A stretch of DNA of 64,000 bases. Origin: Cryptomeria japonica. Lineage: Eukaryota > Streptophyta > Pinopsida > Cupressales > Cupressaceae. A model generated the notes under the pieces. That model was not told the DNA's origin, made no database searches, and saw nothing but the letters and a program-made list of their open reading frames with translations. Below are positions 26,650-38,226 of this stretch, piece by piece; position 1 is the first letter of the stretch; every line of letters begins with the position of its first letter. The translations under genes were made by a program, and so were the position numbers. The stretch spans positions 782,538,119 through 782,602,118 of the forward strand of contig NC_081414.1 of assembly GCF_030272615.1 (NCBI RefSeq), given 5' to 3'.

Positions 26650-27948
26650 TTAATCATTATTTGAAACCAAAAATTTACCATGTGTGACATCATAGTCAAA
26701 TAAGGATTTGAAATGCACTTCTAATTCATTATAGGAATGCCACGTCCATTGACCAATAAGCTTGACTTCTTCATTGGCAAAATAATCAGCCACTGCATTA
26801 TCTTCCCTAGAAGTATGGGAGATTTTAACCTTTTCAAAGTTGGAAAGAAGGGATTTGGCATCATTGATCCAACATTTTACGCTCCATGATGGGGGGGAAC
26901 TTCGTAGAAGGCATTTGATAATGTTTTTTGAGTCCCCCTCAATCCATATATTTTTTATCTTCATTTTTATAGCAAGATCAATGACCTGGAAAGCTCCTAT
27001 GGATTCAACTATGTGATTGGACTGAGCGCCCAAGGGGAGTGCCACGGGAAAAACAAATTTACCATAGTGATCTCTTAACAATCCTCCACTCTGATTTGAA
27101 CCAAGATTACCCTTGGTCCTCCTATCAAAATTACTTTTATCCATCCCCTAGGGGGATGAAGCCAACTAACACCTTCATGATCATTTTTTGTTGTCTACAA
27201 ACCTTAGATATATCCCCTTTGATATTCCAATCTCTCGCCATCTTAAAATAATAGGTGGTACAGACAACGGTCTCCATTTTATCCGTATTAGAAGGTATGC
27301 TATTTACATTCTCTATAATTAGTCTTTATATTTTTTCAAACACAATATTCTCTTGAGCCTCCTTATCCCTAAATAATCTATTATTTTGTTCCTTCCACAC
27401 TCCCAAGACAACATGGGGGAAGGTAAAAGACCATAATCTTCAAATAGTGGGATTTAAACAGGTGGCATTCAATTGGAAAAAAAATGGTCTTGTAACAATA
27501 CAGGAAATACCCAAGATAAATTCTAGAGAACAAGAAATATTTCCAAGATAGAAGCCACATACAAATAGTGGAGGAATAGATGATTCGATGATTCCGCGAC
27601 TTCATTACATAAGTAACACCGGTTGGGGATATGAAAGCCATGCTTACAAAGATTATCAACTATCAACACTTTATTCTGAAGCAAAATCCAAAAGAAGATA
27701 TGGATTCTAGTAATAAGGCGTTTGATCTAGGCTCTAGCCCAAATAGGAGGAGCGAGAGAAGAAAAGGATAGCATAGAGATAGTCAAAGACATCAAGAAGC
27801 GGCCTAAGGGATTTGGCCTCTAGAGTAAAAGGTCCCCCTTCTAACTCAACCCAATTTTAATAACCAACAAAGAGGATTGAATAGGAGAAAGGTCCATTTT
27901 GACCTGGCAGGTATCCACCCACCCACCATTCCTCTAGTAACCCTTGAC
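26650..27948 (-). pseudogene. LINE 2 ORF2, 3' part: zf-RVT region and RNase H
   Basis: The zinc-binding RT-associated region is read across several frames (around 27660-27560, with Cys/His pairs such as CYLCNEV and LFLH). The RNase H (27144-26650) has the pattern FDRRTKGN, GGLLRDHYGKF, VESIGAFQVIDLAI, WIEGDSKNII and REDNAVADYFANE, so the acidic residues appear kept. It joins to the RT portion at 39510 once the pol-less LTR element is removed. Confidence 0.78.
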
Positions 27949-27953
27949 CTATA
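27949..27953. repeat. Target duplication of pol-less LTR element, left
   Basis: CTATA here corresponds to CCATA at 39510-39514, with one mismatch. It marks the insertion into LINE 2 ORF2. Confidence 0.65.
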
Positions 27954-29198
27954 TGTTGGCATTACGATTCATTTTGTATGACCGTTAAATGGTTGTCATT
28001 GTTGGCAACATCAGATTCTAAGTCTCTAGAGTCCATCGGTAAAGGAGTAAAGAGTAACTGGTGAATAATAATAGTCCTTATTCCTATCAACAGTGAGTAG
28101 ACCGGTAAACAGGGGTTGACTAGCTAAGGAGTGAGTAGACCGATATACAAGGGTTAACCAACTAAGCAGTGAGTAGACCAGTATACAGGGGTTAATAGGC
28201 TAAGCAGTGAGTAGAGCAGTATATAGGAGGTAACCAGTTAGGCAGAATTGGACCAGTACATAGGCGACAATCAACAATATAGGAGTCTCAACTGATAGAC
28301 ATAGAAACATCCAGATAACATCTAGTTGAACCAGTAGTGTTCTCTTTTCAACCAACGAGCATTTTGGCATGAACTGTTGTCTTCACCGATATTCCTAGAA
28401 TGATTTTTGGAGAGAAATTTGAGGCGCGATAACAAATTTTTGAATTTAATTTTTGGAGGGAAAGTTGGCACTAGAACCAAAGGCTAATATATTCACATCA
28501 TTCATTCTAATTGTGTTGTTGTCAATGCGAAAAATATATGTGTGAATGTTAATAGGGGGAGCAAAATAAAGAGCAGAGTGTGTGGGAAGTAGATCGATAG
28601 AGTGCAGAGTCGAGGGTATGAGCAGAGGATTGGCAAACTCTAGAGCCAAGGATATGAGCAAAGTACTAGTGTAGTGCAGAGCAGACACAACCGTTGTAGA
28701 CAAAGTATGAGTTTCATTGTGATCTGATCAAGCAATCAGTAGTTATTGCAGCAGATCAACTTCCTGTTTCTTTCTAACCATTGGAACTCAAATTCCCTTA
28801 ACTGGGTGACATCTTAATTGATGATCCTAAGTCCTTTAACAAGGGTACCTTTGATAGGGTAAGGGCACTAACAGGCCTCAAATAAAATCCCTTAAACAAG
28901 TGGCACCTAACAGTGTATTTGTAATCTCCTAACAGGGATGGCTCCTTATAGAGTGTGCTCCAGATGAGTACAAATTTTGTGGGCATAAACTCAGACTGTG
29001 GTTTTCTCCCATTTGGGTTTCCACAAGATAAGTCTTGGTGTTATTGTGTATCTTTTCATGCATGCATGTTCTCCTATAATAATTGTTTGTATTGATGAAT
29101 ATTAAGTCAGTGTAGACTTGAGTAAAAGATTTTAATTATGTATAACCGGTAGGTAACTGATTCAACCCCCCCATCTCAGTCACCCATAGAGACCAACA
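27954..29198 (+). repeat. 5' LTR of pol-less element
   Basis: This 1,245 bp LTR begins TGTTGGCATTACG and ends GACCAACA. It carries TTGTCATTGTTGGCAAC near the start and CTGATTCAACCCCCCC near the end, both shared in form with the other Copia-type LTRs here. Confidence 0.85.
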
Positions 29199-29200
29199 AT

Positions 29201-29212
29201 TGGTATCAGAGG
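29201..29212 (+). promoter_or_regulatory. Primer-binding site of pol-less element
   Basis: TGGTATCAGAGG lies two bases after the 5' LTR and matches initiator tRNA-Met at 11 of 12 positions. Confidence 0.85.
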
Positions 29213-29221
29213 ATAGAAACT

Positions 29222-30650
29222 CTGAAGAAAAGTTTGACAACTTGAGGAAAAAGATCATGGAGGAATACTAGTATCAGAATCAGATTGCGAAAGCTAATGA
29301 AATGATTGCTCAGCTAAAGGAGAGACTGAGAAAGTCACTTCATAAAAGAAAGGAACTAGCTCTACAACTAAATGAGAGTTAGGATATCATAGATCAATGC
29401 TCTAAACAGAGTGGATATGAAGAAGTAGAAGAAGCAGTTTCAGAACTGATGGAAAAGAACAAGAAGCAAGTTGAAGAAATTACATATCTAAAAAGAGAGC
29501 ATGAAAGGCCCTGAGAATGATTGAAATACTATAAGCCAATAGGATAGAAAATGAAAGAAAAAGAGATGCAAAATAAGTTTTGTCAAAAGTTGAAAAAGCC
29601 AAAACGATTGTTGAAGAAGCTCTAAGAGAAAATGATGCAATCATCATTGAAAAAGATGAAGAAATAAAAATTCTCACTCATGAGAATGAAGCCATGCTTG
29701 AGCATCTACATGACAAAGTAGAGGAAAAGGAGATGATGATGAAAGAGATTGAACAACTCAAAAATGAGTTGAAAGCTGCAAATGAGAGAAATGAAAAGAT
29801 GAGGAAATATAATGAAAGCTTTGAGAATATAGATGAAAAATTAAAAGCTCAGAGGAGAACAACAGAGACAACTAGTCTTGGTTACTCCAGTACAAGTCCT
29901 ATGAAAACTAGAGAATCATCTAAATCCATAAGGATGAAGGATGATAAAAAGAACAATTCAGGAATGAAAGGTATGAAGTTTTCTAAATCTTCTTACAATC
30001 ATTGTGGTAAACCGGGTCATAATTTTGATGTCTGTAGAAATCAACCGGCCAGTCAAAAGAAGTCTTTTACCTTTGATGGTTATTTCTATAATTGTCACAA
30101 GTATGGTCACACTTCTTATAAGTTTAGATCTCGATCTAGCAACATGTCTAATAGAATAAGCTTTAATGGATATTTCTTTACATGCAATAAATATGGACAC
30201 AAAGCTGAAGAATGCATGTTCAAGTCAAATGCATCAAGATTACCATTCAAACTAGTTAGACCTAATAAAAAGAGTAATTAGTTCAATGCCACATGTTCCA
30301 CTTGTGGTAATTTTGGTCATTGTGCAGGAAATTGCAGAATGAGAATGGGTATGAGAAATAATGCAGGACCATGGAGGACAACTAGTATGGCATGTTGGAA
30401 TTTCCATAAGATTGGTCACTTAACCAGTGAATGCAGGAACTGATCCTATAACTGGTCTGAAGATAGGAACCAATTTGGCAAAAAGAAAGGGAAAAATGAC
30501 TTGAAAGTAAAGAAGACAATTGAATTGGTGAGGAATGAAATGAAAAAAACATGGATTAACAAGGAAGAAAGCAAAGAAGGAGAGAATCATTCTTAAACTA
30601 AGTCATCATCCACCGGTGATGACAATTCCTCTTCAAACTAGGCATACCGA
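29222..30650 (+). pseudogene. Gag-like protein: coiled coil plus zinc knuckles
   Basis: The first part is Glu/Lys-rich coiled coil, broken by stops and one frameshift before 29580. From 29580 the open frame (MSKVEKAKTIVEEALREN) continues through coiled coil to about 29850, then reaches a basic linker and a row of five CCHC-like knuckles: HCGKPGHNFDVC, NCHKYGHTSYKF, TCNKYGHKAEEC, CSTCGNFGHCAGNC and WNFHKIGHLTSEC (29995 to about 30440). Only the fourth has a full C-x2-C-x4-H-x4-C. Zinc knuckles bind RNA during packaging. A stop at 30279 and others show decay. Five knuckles is more than the one or two usual in plant gag. Confidence 0.7.
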
Positions 30651-31142
30651 TGCTCAGGGGGGCACATGTGGTAAGATCATTATTGAATCCCCTCGACCGA
30701 TATGAGGTTATGTCTATGTGCATACTTTAGATGCATAGAAGTTTGTTTAAAGCTCTTATTTGGTAAATGTTTTGAGGGTTAGTGTAAATGTTGTTTGTGT
30801 ACCGATAAGAAGTAAATCAGTGTACCTTAAGTTTTAAATGTTGTTTGTGTACCGGTAAGAAGTAAATCAATGTACCTTAAGTTGTAAATGGTCAAAACTG
30901 TTCAAACTAGCCATTGTATTGAAGCACCGATAAATCTTAACGGAATAATAAAGAAATGAGAATACATTTCATTTACCTTTATTTCTTGTGAACATTCTTG
31001 AGCTCTTGTGCGACCTAAGGAAATCAAAATCTTGCTAGTGCTATTTGTGTGAAGTGATCAAGTAGTGTGATAGTGGTGATTGGAAACCCTAGAGGAGAAG
31101 GTATTCAAACCCTTTATTTGACAAATTTGTTTGAAGTTCATA
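30651..31142. other. Non-coding spacer of pol-less element
   Basis: This lies between the gag-like region and the second ORF. It contains a near-perfect 60 bp tandem pair around 30785-30890 (unit with GTTGTTTGTGTACCG and AGAAGTAAATCA). No domain is visible. Confidence 0.5.
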
Positions 31143-31410
31143 ATGGCAGCTTCTGTGTCGACTCATGTGTTAGTTGAAGCAATTAAAGAACCACAACCGC
31201 ATTCAAGCTACATCCTATGAAGGCTAGAGAGATCGACATGACCGGTGCCCTATAATTTGTGCCCTCCTGTGTGTTATTGGTTGAAGATATTCACTCCTTC
31301 ATCCATTGCAAGCTTGAACAACTTAGAGATAAATTCATTTGAAATGAATTCAAAGGGTTCTATGATCATGATCTGTTGAAGGCAGCACATTTGCATTCGA
31401 AGAACAAGGG
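31143..31410 (+). pseudogene. Accessory ORF of pol-less element, segment 1
   Basis: A start ATG at 31143 (MAASVSTHVLVEAIKEPQP) opens a frame that shifts near 31217 and continues as MKAREIDMTGA up to HLHSKNKG. There the solo LTR at 31411 interrupts it, and the frame resumes at once after that LTR (GFWNYVVDFP). The remaining protein spans three segments totalling roughly 1,100 codons. I do not recognise a family with confidence; the pattern of a hydrophobic Trp-rich globular part followed by a charged tail vaguely recalls proteins annotated as plant transposon-associated. Confidence 0.55.
31406..31410. repeat. Target duplication of solo LTR, left
   Basis: AAGGG at 31406-31410 is repeated exactly at 32469-32473. 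Confidence 0.85.
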
Positions 31411-32468
31411 TGTAATGTCCCCTACCTGATCTATTTAAATATACTAAAATTGATAGATTTTCTTCAATAAGTTATTAACAAGTGCTTGTCTATTTTCCTC
31501 ATTAGCCGATTAATTTCATTATTCATAGTTCTTAATATAGATATCAAACCTTGCCACTACTTCAATTTTAAGGGAGAAGGGTTTACATGTGTTACCAAAG
31601 TGCTTAGAGACCAACTACAATAGGTTCCCTCAAAGTTTATAGATCCAAGCCCTTACCTATCTTGGGTCTATACCCTCAAGGCTTATGGGTTGCTGATCCC
31701 CACCCTATCTTGGGACTTAACCTATTGCTTGGATTTAGACTGCCCCTCTTTGGAACATCTCAATCCCATCTTCTTAAATACGGAAAGTAATAACATGATT
31801 TAGACTATAAGTATATATATTTCTTATGTATTATGAATATATATATGAAATTAAGTATGACTATCATACATATTGCAGTCCATATTAGCATTACTATTAA
31901 TTCTGCATAATAACATTATTGGGCTTCATGTATTAAGCATACTTATTAAGCACATCCCCATGCATACCACCAAGAACACAAATGTTACTGCCAGTAACTT
32001 GATAACAATTATGATCTAATCTGATCAATGGTGATCTTACTAGATGCTTTCGATTCCTTTCCTTTATATCTCTCAATGTGAGGGAGAGGTCACACCTCTT
32101 CATCATGCATACCCTTTGGCAAGAGACAGAACCTTTCACCATTAGCACCCTTTGAAAGAGTGCAGTTCTCTTCATTATTTCTGCCCTTTGAAAGGGACAC
32201 AACCTCTCATAATCAGATCTAGACTTCTCATTTCCAAATTATTTCCCCTCTCAAATGAGGTTCTCTTCTCCCTTTTATATCTCATTGTTGAGGGAGTCAC
32301 AACCTTTCCTTTCATTTCTTTTGAATTTTCATTAACTCAATTAATTTTTAATCAATCATATTTAATTATATTTAATTATTTTATTTTATATTTTAATTTA
32401 ATTTTAAATATTTTAATTTTATTATTATCATTTATTATTGAATTTTATTTCAAAGTGGGGACATTACA
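31411..32468. mobile_element. Solo LTR with 12 bp inverted ends
   Basis: This 1,058 bp insertion starts TGTAATGTCCCC and ends GGGGACATTACA, a perfect 12 bp terminal inverted repeat with TG..CA. A perfect 5 bp duplication AAGGG flanks it. It interrupts the accessory ORF without loss of frame. The 5 bp duplication and TG..CA ends favour a solo LTR from another family over a DNA transposon. No coding frame is convincing, and the last 130 bp is very AT-rich. Confidence 0.8.
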
Positions 32469-32473
32469 AAGGG

Positions 32474-33608
32474 TTTCTGGAATTATGTTGTTGATTTTCC
32501 CAATCAGTTTCATGCCGATTGGGTTAGGTATGTGTTAAGAAGAGTGCATGGTCAATTTATATGGCTGGAAGTTGAAGCATCAATCAAGATCACATAGGAT
32601 GTGATTCAAAGAGTAATAGGGTTTAGCACAACCAATGAAGCACTAACCCTAAAAACAATATCATCCATTGAAGTCACTCGGTTGACTCAATACTGATGAG
32701 ACAAGAGAGAAATAACAATCACTCACATTGAGGATGTAGAAGTGAGGTTTGCTTCTGCAGTGATGGGTTATAGGGTCTATTAATCAAGCCGCATGAATAG
32801 TCTGTCGAGCGGTACTATCCATGCAGCCTATCGAAACATCAAGGAGGATGCAACATAAGATATTTGTGAGATGATCAGAAGTCAATTTCTAGTGGACATG
32901 GAGCAAATTAAGGACAAGAAGCAATCATTCAAGTATGGTTCATTACTAGTATGTATATTTTTCTATGTGCAAAATTTCTTTCCCAGTAAGGGAAATGTAG
33001 TGTGGTCTGAAGATAAACCTATCATGGTTTAGATAGGTGAAATGATTAGAGATTTAGGTGATAAGTTTGGAGAAATAATGTGGGGTTAATTTAAAGAATT
33101 CCAAACCAGAATGCACAAAAGAGAGAGAATCCCAACTAGTATAGTTCAAAAGTACAAGGACAACATTTGTTTTCTTGTTGATACTGACTATTGCATTATT
33201 CAAGCGGTTCATCCTAGAACCTTTTAGGTACCTACTATGGGTTATGAGGTCAGGGAAGACATTACTAAAGTATATGCAAACATGTTACTGTCTAAACAAG
33301 TAGACAAAAAACAAAGAGATTTGGAACTTGTGAGGAGGAAAGCTCCAAAATAAAAAAGGAACTCAAGGAGCCTATCATACAAAAGAGAGTAAGGAAAATG
33401 ATTGACACATTAGACAAGAGGTATGGAGGTGAAGCATCCGGTGCCACTGCTTCCACTAGTACAAGTCAATAAATAGGGACCAAATCAAACAAAGTTAAAG
33501 AACAAATAGGAGAAAAGAAGATAATGTTGAAGGCAAAACCCAAGGGTACTGCATCAAGCAAGCTAGCAACATACACAAAATAAAAGGACTCAGATACTCC
33601 TACATCTT
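32474..33608 (+). pseudogene. Accessory ORF of pol-less element, segment 2
   Basis: The frame continues from the solo-LTR insertion. Landmarks are FWNYVVDFPNQFHADWVRYV, RRVHGQFIWLEVEASIKIT, DVIQRVIGFSTTNEAL, VRFASAVMGYRVY, FVQN-like FYVQNFFPSKGNVVW and ICFLVDTDYCIIQAVHPRTF. Frequent single stops (about 32598, 32697, 32782, 33030, 33087, 33226) are scattered, but the amino-acid pattern stays coherent, so this was a protein. Trp- and Phe-rich blocks suggest a globular domain of about 300 residues. It reaches the junction at 33608 and continues at 36100. Confidence 0.6.
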
Positions 33609-34075
33609 TGTTGGTGTAAATAATTATTCACCATGGATATTATTACACTATACTTAACTTTACTTAGGAAATGCATTTCATAGTAGTTTTGGTATGAGAC
33701 ACTTGGGTGTTTGTACCACATTGGGATAGTGTGTGTAGGAGAATTTCCACCTTTTATGGTGTTGATCTTATCTTGTTGTTACATTCCATCTCATGTGGAA
33801 TATTATATTGTTTCTCCTACCTACCCACACCAATTTCCTACCTACCATTGTTTCTTATTGAGCCATATGTCATGTTTATATGCTCACATATCCATATAGC
33901 CTTGCCTTTATAAGCAGGCTCATCTACATTGTTTGTACGGGCAATCATTGAAAATCTTGTAATGATCCAATTGATCATATTTTTCATCTTGATAGGATAT
34001 AGTTTAGTCCTATCATCTATTTTGTCTCTCTTATTTATTCTTTCTATTTCCTCTACATCTTGGTAAATTCTCACA
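33609..34075 (+). repeat. 5' LTR of small non-coding element
   Basis: This 467 bp LTR begins TGTTGGTGTAAATAA and ends AATTCTCACA. It is similar to 35649-36094 except for about 20 bp missing from the latter near its middle. Confidence 0.87.
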
Positions 34076-34088
34076 TGGTATCAGAGCC
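34076..34088 (+). promoter_or_regulatory. Primer-binding site of small element
   Basis: TGGTATCAGAGCC directly follows the LTR and is complementary to initiator tRNA-Met. Confidence 0.88.
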
Positions 34089-34499
34089 ATTAGAGTGCCA
34101 TTGGTTTGCCAATTTAGAGAAATTTGGGATTTTCATTTTCGAGCTTTCTATTGCAGGTTATTATTGGAGCTTGTTGGGTCAAATTTGAGGTCACCATCGG
34201 ATTGAGGAGGTTTGAGAAATTAAGAATCACCTTTTGTTTCATCCAAATCCAACATTTGAGGCCAAATCTAGAGCCATTTGAAGGTGGAGGGTGGTGACTT
34301 GTCCCGGTACTGATATGCAATTTTGGAGCATTTTTGGCCAAATCCGTCATCGCCATTGCGCTTAGAAGGCCTAGAAACCCCAAGATCAATTGTAAATTCA
34401 TCGAAATCGACCTCCATTACCTCAAGTTGAAAATATTTCCCCTCCTGGCCCGCTGTACAAACTTGCAAGTACAAGTGGGGAGGTTAACATTTTATTTTT

Positions 34500-34770
34500 T
34501 GTTTATTTTAGTTTTTTGTTTTTAAATAAAACTTTTTTAAATAAGTTTTAATAATAAAAAAATAATTTACTTTTTCTTTTTTTTTTGTAAAATAAGTTTT
34601 TTTAATAACAAATAAATAAAGTTTTTAATAAATTTTTTTTATCTTTAATAAATTATTATTAAAGTTTTTTTTTATTTTTTGAAAAAAAATTGACTTTTTA
34701 ATGTTTTTCTTTATTTTTTAATAAGGTTTTTTTAGGCATAATAATTGCTTTTATTTATATTTTAAAAAAT
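34500..34770 (+). repeat. AT-rich minisatellite in small element
   Basis: Degenerate units of the form AATAAGTTTTTTTAATAAA recur several times between long T runs. It is non-coding. Confidence 0.55.
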
Positions 34771-35648
34771 CTATTAAAAACACAAACATCATGGGATAAG
34801 TCAAATTGGGAACACATTTTTTCTTATCACTTCATACCTATCTTGGAGTGCTTCCAACCGGCAGTCAAGGTGGGGGTGATTTTCTCCTTTATATCTCTTG
34901 GCCACATCCCAATTGAAGGCCTCTTTTTTTGTAGTATTCTACAAGGCTTCTTGGTGGCATCATTTTCATGTTTCCATAGTTGTACTATCATGTTGTATGC
35001 TCTTGCATGAGAAATGTTGTACTCGCACTATCATAAAGTGCCACACCTCTTTATATCTTGTCATTGTTGACATATTTTATGTAATCCTCTTGTACATGTA
35101 GATTAGGAATATCTTTTGAGACTTGTTGCATGGCTCCAGTTGAGACTTAGATTCTACACATTTGTGCATGGCTCCTGTGAGACTTAGATTGTACCAGTAT
35201 TTCTGCCATTTATGAGTATCCAGATGATGCTAAAAGAAGGTTGTCTCCATGCCTAATCTTCATTTTGTTGTAGTGAGTGATTCATCATCATCAACTTGGT
35301 ACTTGGTTTTGTCACACTTTGACATTATTGATGCAGTGTTGGCTCTCTTTCTTCGTAATGAGAAGGTGTTTTGGTCAACATCATTGGACCATCCTTGCAG
35401 GAGATTCAACACTGAGGGGGGGGTTTCATGGTCTCTCTTCTCTCTTATGGGGGGGACATGTTTTGTTCTTCTCATTCATCATCTCTCTTTTGAGGGGGAG
35501 TTCTTTCCCATTGGGTTTTTCTCTCTTTCTCCATTTGTGGGAGATTGCATTTACATTTGTACATGGGTACCTAACATGGCCTTATAGCCGGGACCCATCT
35601 TGCATTATAGACTTTAGTGCATTCCCCTAAGTTGCACTTAAGGGGGGG

Positions 35649-36094
35649 TGGTTTTGTAAAGAATTATTCATCATGGATATTAGTACACTATACTTAAGTT
35701 TACTTAGGAAATGCATTTCATAGTAGTTTGGGTATGAGACACATGGGTGTTTGTGCCACATTGGGATAGTGTGTGTAGGATAATCTCCACCTTTTATGGT
35801 GTTGATCTTATCTTGTTGTTACATTCCACTTCATGTGGAATATTATATTGTTTTTCCTACCTACCCTTGTTTCTTATTGAGCCACATGTCATGTTTGTTT
35901 GCTCACATATCCATATAGCCATGCCTATATAAGTAGGCTCATCTACATTGTTTATACGGGAAATCATTGAACATCTTGTAATGATCCAGTTGATCATATT
36001 TTTCATCTTGATAGAATACTGTTTATTCCTATCATCTACTTTGTCTCTCTTATTTGTGCTTTCCATTGCCATTAGATCTTGGCAAATTCTCACA
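35649..36094 (+). repeat. 3' LTR of small non-coding element
   Basis: This 446 bp LTR begins TGGTTTTGTAAAGAA and ends AATTCTCACA. It is followed by the target duplication ATCTT. Confidence 0.87.
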
Positions 36095-36099
36095 ATCTT

Positions 36100-38066
36100 C
36101 CCTAGGTAAAGATAGACCGATAGGAGTGACATATGCGAGAAAGAAAAAGTGTGAAGCGATAGTTGACACAAACGCTAATATGAAGCCCAAGAAGGATGAA
36201 AAGGAGGGTGATAACACTAACACCCAATCTGATATGGAAATAAAAGAAGTACGAAGAAGTGGTAGAAATGTAGTTTCAACTGTTGATGAATTGGTCCATG
36301 GGATCAAAGTGTATGGAGGTCTATCTAGTGTCGAGAGAAAATATCCCCTCTGCAATGAGGAGGACAAAATAAAAGAATTCATGGAAGTGCAACATGAGCT
36401 TGATTATAATCAAGCATCTATTCTGGCAGAAGCATGTATTCAATGCTTTAAAATAAGGAATACGATAGGGAGAGTGGCCATACGAGATGTCCAAGGTGTG
36501 CATGATGAGGGTGTTGCCTTATGGAAAACAATCTTGAGCCAACAAAAGGAAGCTGAAGAAGAAATAGTAAAGGAAACAAAACAAGACAATGGTGTAGCTT
36601 CCCTTGACAAAGGGAAAGGTAAAGACAAAGACTCTACTAAAGGTTTTAATTTTTTCTTAGTTGATGATATCATCAGTAGTGTTGTGTCAGATATTCTTAA
36701 TCAAACAAAATATGTAGAGCAACCTATTGAACACAAATCAACTATTGAAACTATTGATATTGGTGTTTCATCGGTAAAGGGAACCACTCAAACTAAGCAT
36801 CCTGGTGAAGATGAAGTCCTAGTTGAAGATATACCTTATGAAGAAAAACCTCATATAACTTCGGTAATAATAAATCCTACTGAAAATGAACCTCTTTCAT
36901 CAGAAAAGGGTGCAGAGGAAGGAAATCTGAAGGTGATAAATTCATTAGTACTACCTATTCAAGAATTAGAGAAGAAGGAAACCAAGGAGAAGCAAGAAAA
37001 ATAGAAGGAAGTAGAAAAGAAGGAAGAAGAGATGAAGAAAATAAAGGAGACCAACAAATCAGAACAACACAAGAAGAAAGAGGATTCTTCATTCGGTCAG
37101 CCAGAAGATGGTAAGAAAAAAGTGGTGGAGACTCCTCCGATAAAGAGGAAGTTAGATTTAGAAAAGGAGAGTGAAAAGAAGAAATATAAACTCACCACCA
37201 CAGATAGCTCTGACATTGATCCTGAAGAAAAGGAAGAAGAAATAGAGGAGGAAGAAGAGGAAGACTCAGTAATAGTTATTAAGAAGATGACCCCCAAACA
37301 ATTAATGAAAGTGTCAAAAAAATTAAAACTTCAAGCTAAAAAGGCAAAACTTAGAGAAAAGAAAAAGAAGACCAAAATTCTTAATACTGCAAAGACCATT
37401 TTGTCTGAACTCAATGCTTACATTGTTGTTGATGACAATGCACCCATCATTGATCATTTGGGTACTCTTTTCAAAGCAATCAATTCAGAAGAAACCGATC
37501 TAGAGAAGCTTGTAGTTAGATAGTATGAAACAAGGAGAGATGATTTAATAATGGAACACATATCAGTTAGCAAAGTTTCTCTCTCCACCAGCACTGAAGT
37601 GGTCAAATCTATTCTACAGGAAGTTGGCCAATTATTGGTCAAGTCATCAAGCTTCACTGATTCAATCAAAGGTCTTGAAGATAAAAGAGCTCAGACTCAA
37701 AGGGAAAACCAAGATCTAATAGGTTCTTTTGCTCCTCTTAGAAGCTTTGCAATGACCTTTAGTGGAAAGGTCAAACAGTTAACTCATAAAATAAAAAAGT
37801 TAAAAGAGGAAGAGGATAAACGAGCTCTTAGTCTGTTAGAGCTACAGTGCTACCTTGCATCGATCATTGATTTCATGAAAAGGAATGTCAAAGAAGCAGA
37901 AAACCTTATAAGTGCACTTGACTGTAAGATAGTAGATGATATGGAGGATTTGGTTACAGTTTTGCATGGACACTTCAATACCATGAAACAGGTGAAGTCT
38001 TCATGGGAATTTTGTTTGCAAGCTTCTAAGGAAATTTTAAAAGACATTTTTGCTTTATTCTCATGA
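36100..38066 (+). pseudogene. Accessory ORF of pol-less element, segment 3 (charged coiled coil)
   Basis: The frame continues across the small element as SLGKDRPIGVTYARKKKC. An Arg/Lys region with VRRSGRNVVSTVDELVHG is followed by a long Glu/Lys-rich stretch (residues read from about 36530 to 37370, including IEEEEEED), then a helical C-terminus ending WEFCLQASKEILKDIFALFS at 38066. Only two stops (37002 and 37521) interrupt about 650 codons, so this part is the best preserved of the element. No enzyme motif is visible. A nucleic-acid or chromatin-binding scaffold is possible from composition only. Confidence 0.65.
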
Positions 38067-38226
38067 ATTCTCTTGTATATTATTTCCATTAATGTCAAAA
38101 GGGGCAATTTGTATATAGACTGAGGTATATGAGACAGGGGTCAGAATCGGCACATACATGACTATTTTGTAGCAAAGTCATTAAACCTTTTCTATAGTAT
38201 TTGCCACCAATACCAAAGAGGGAATT

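Larger units (their letters stand above)
33609..36094 (+). mobile_element. Small non-coding LTR retroelement
   Basis: This 2,486 bp element has two LTRs (33609-34075 and 35649-36094), a primer site TGGTATCAGAGCC at 34076, a purine tract TTAAGGGGGGG just before 35649, and a perfect 5 bp duplication ATCTT (33604-33608 and 36095-36099). The 1.57 kb internal region has no gag or pol. It is larger than a typical TRIM but fits the same idea: an element mobilised entirely by others. Its removal restores the accessory ORF in frame. Confidence 0.88.

Noticed and set aside
34249-34480. Small frames in the non-coding LTR element
   Set aside because: They overlap on both strands, match no gag or pol motif, and are best explained by chance.
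36050-36382. Minus-strand frames opposite the accessory ORF
   Set aside because: They are hydrophobic shadows of the Glu/Lys-rich plus-strand protein.
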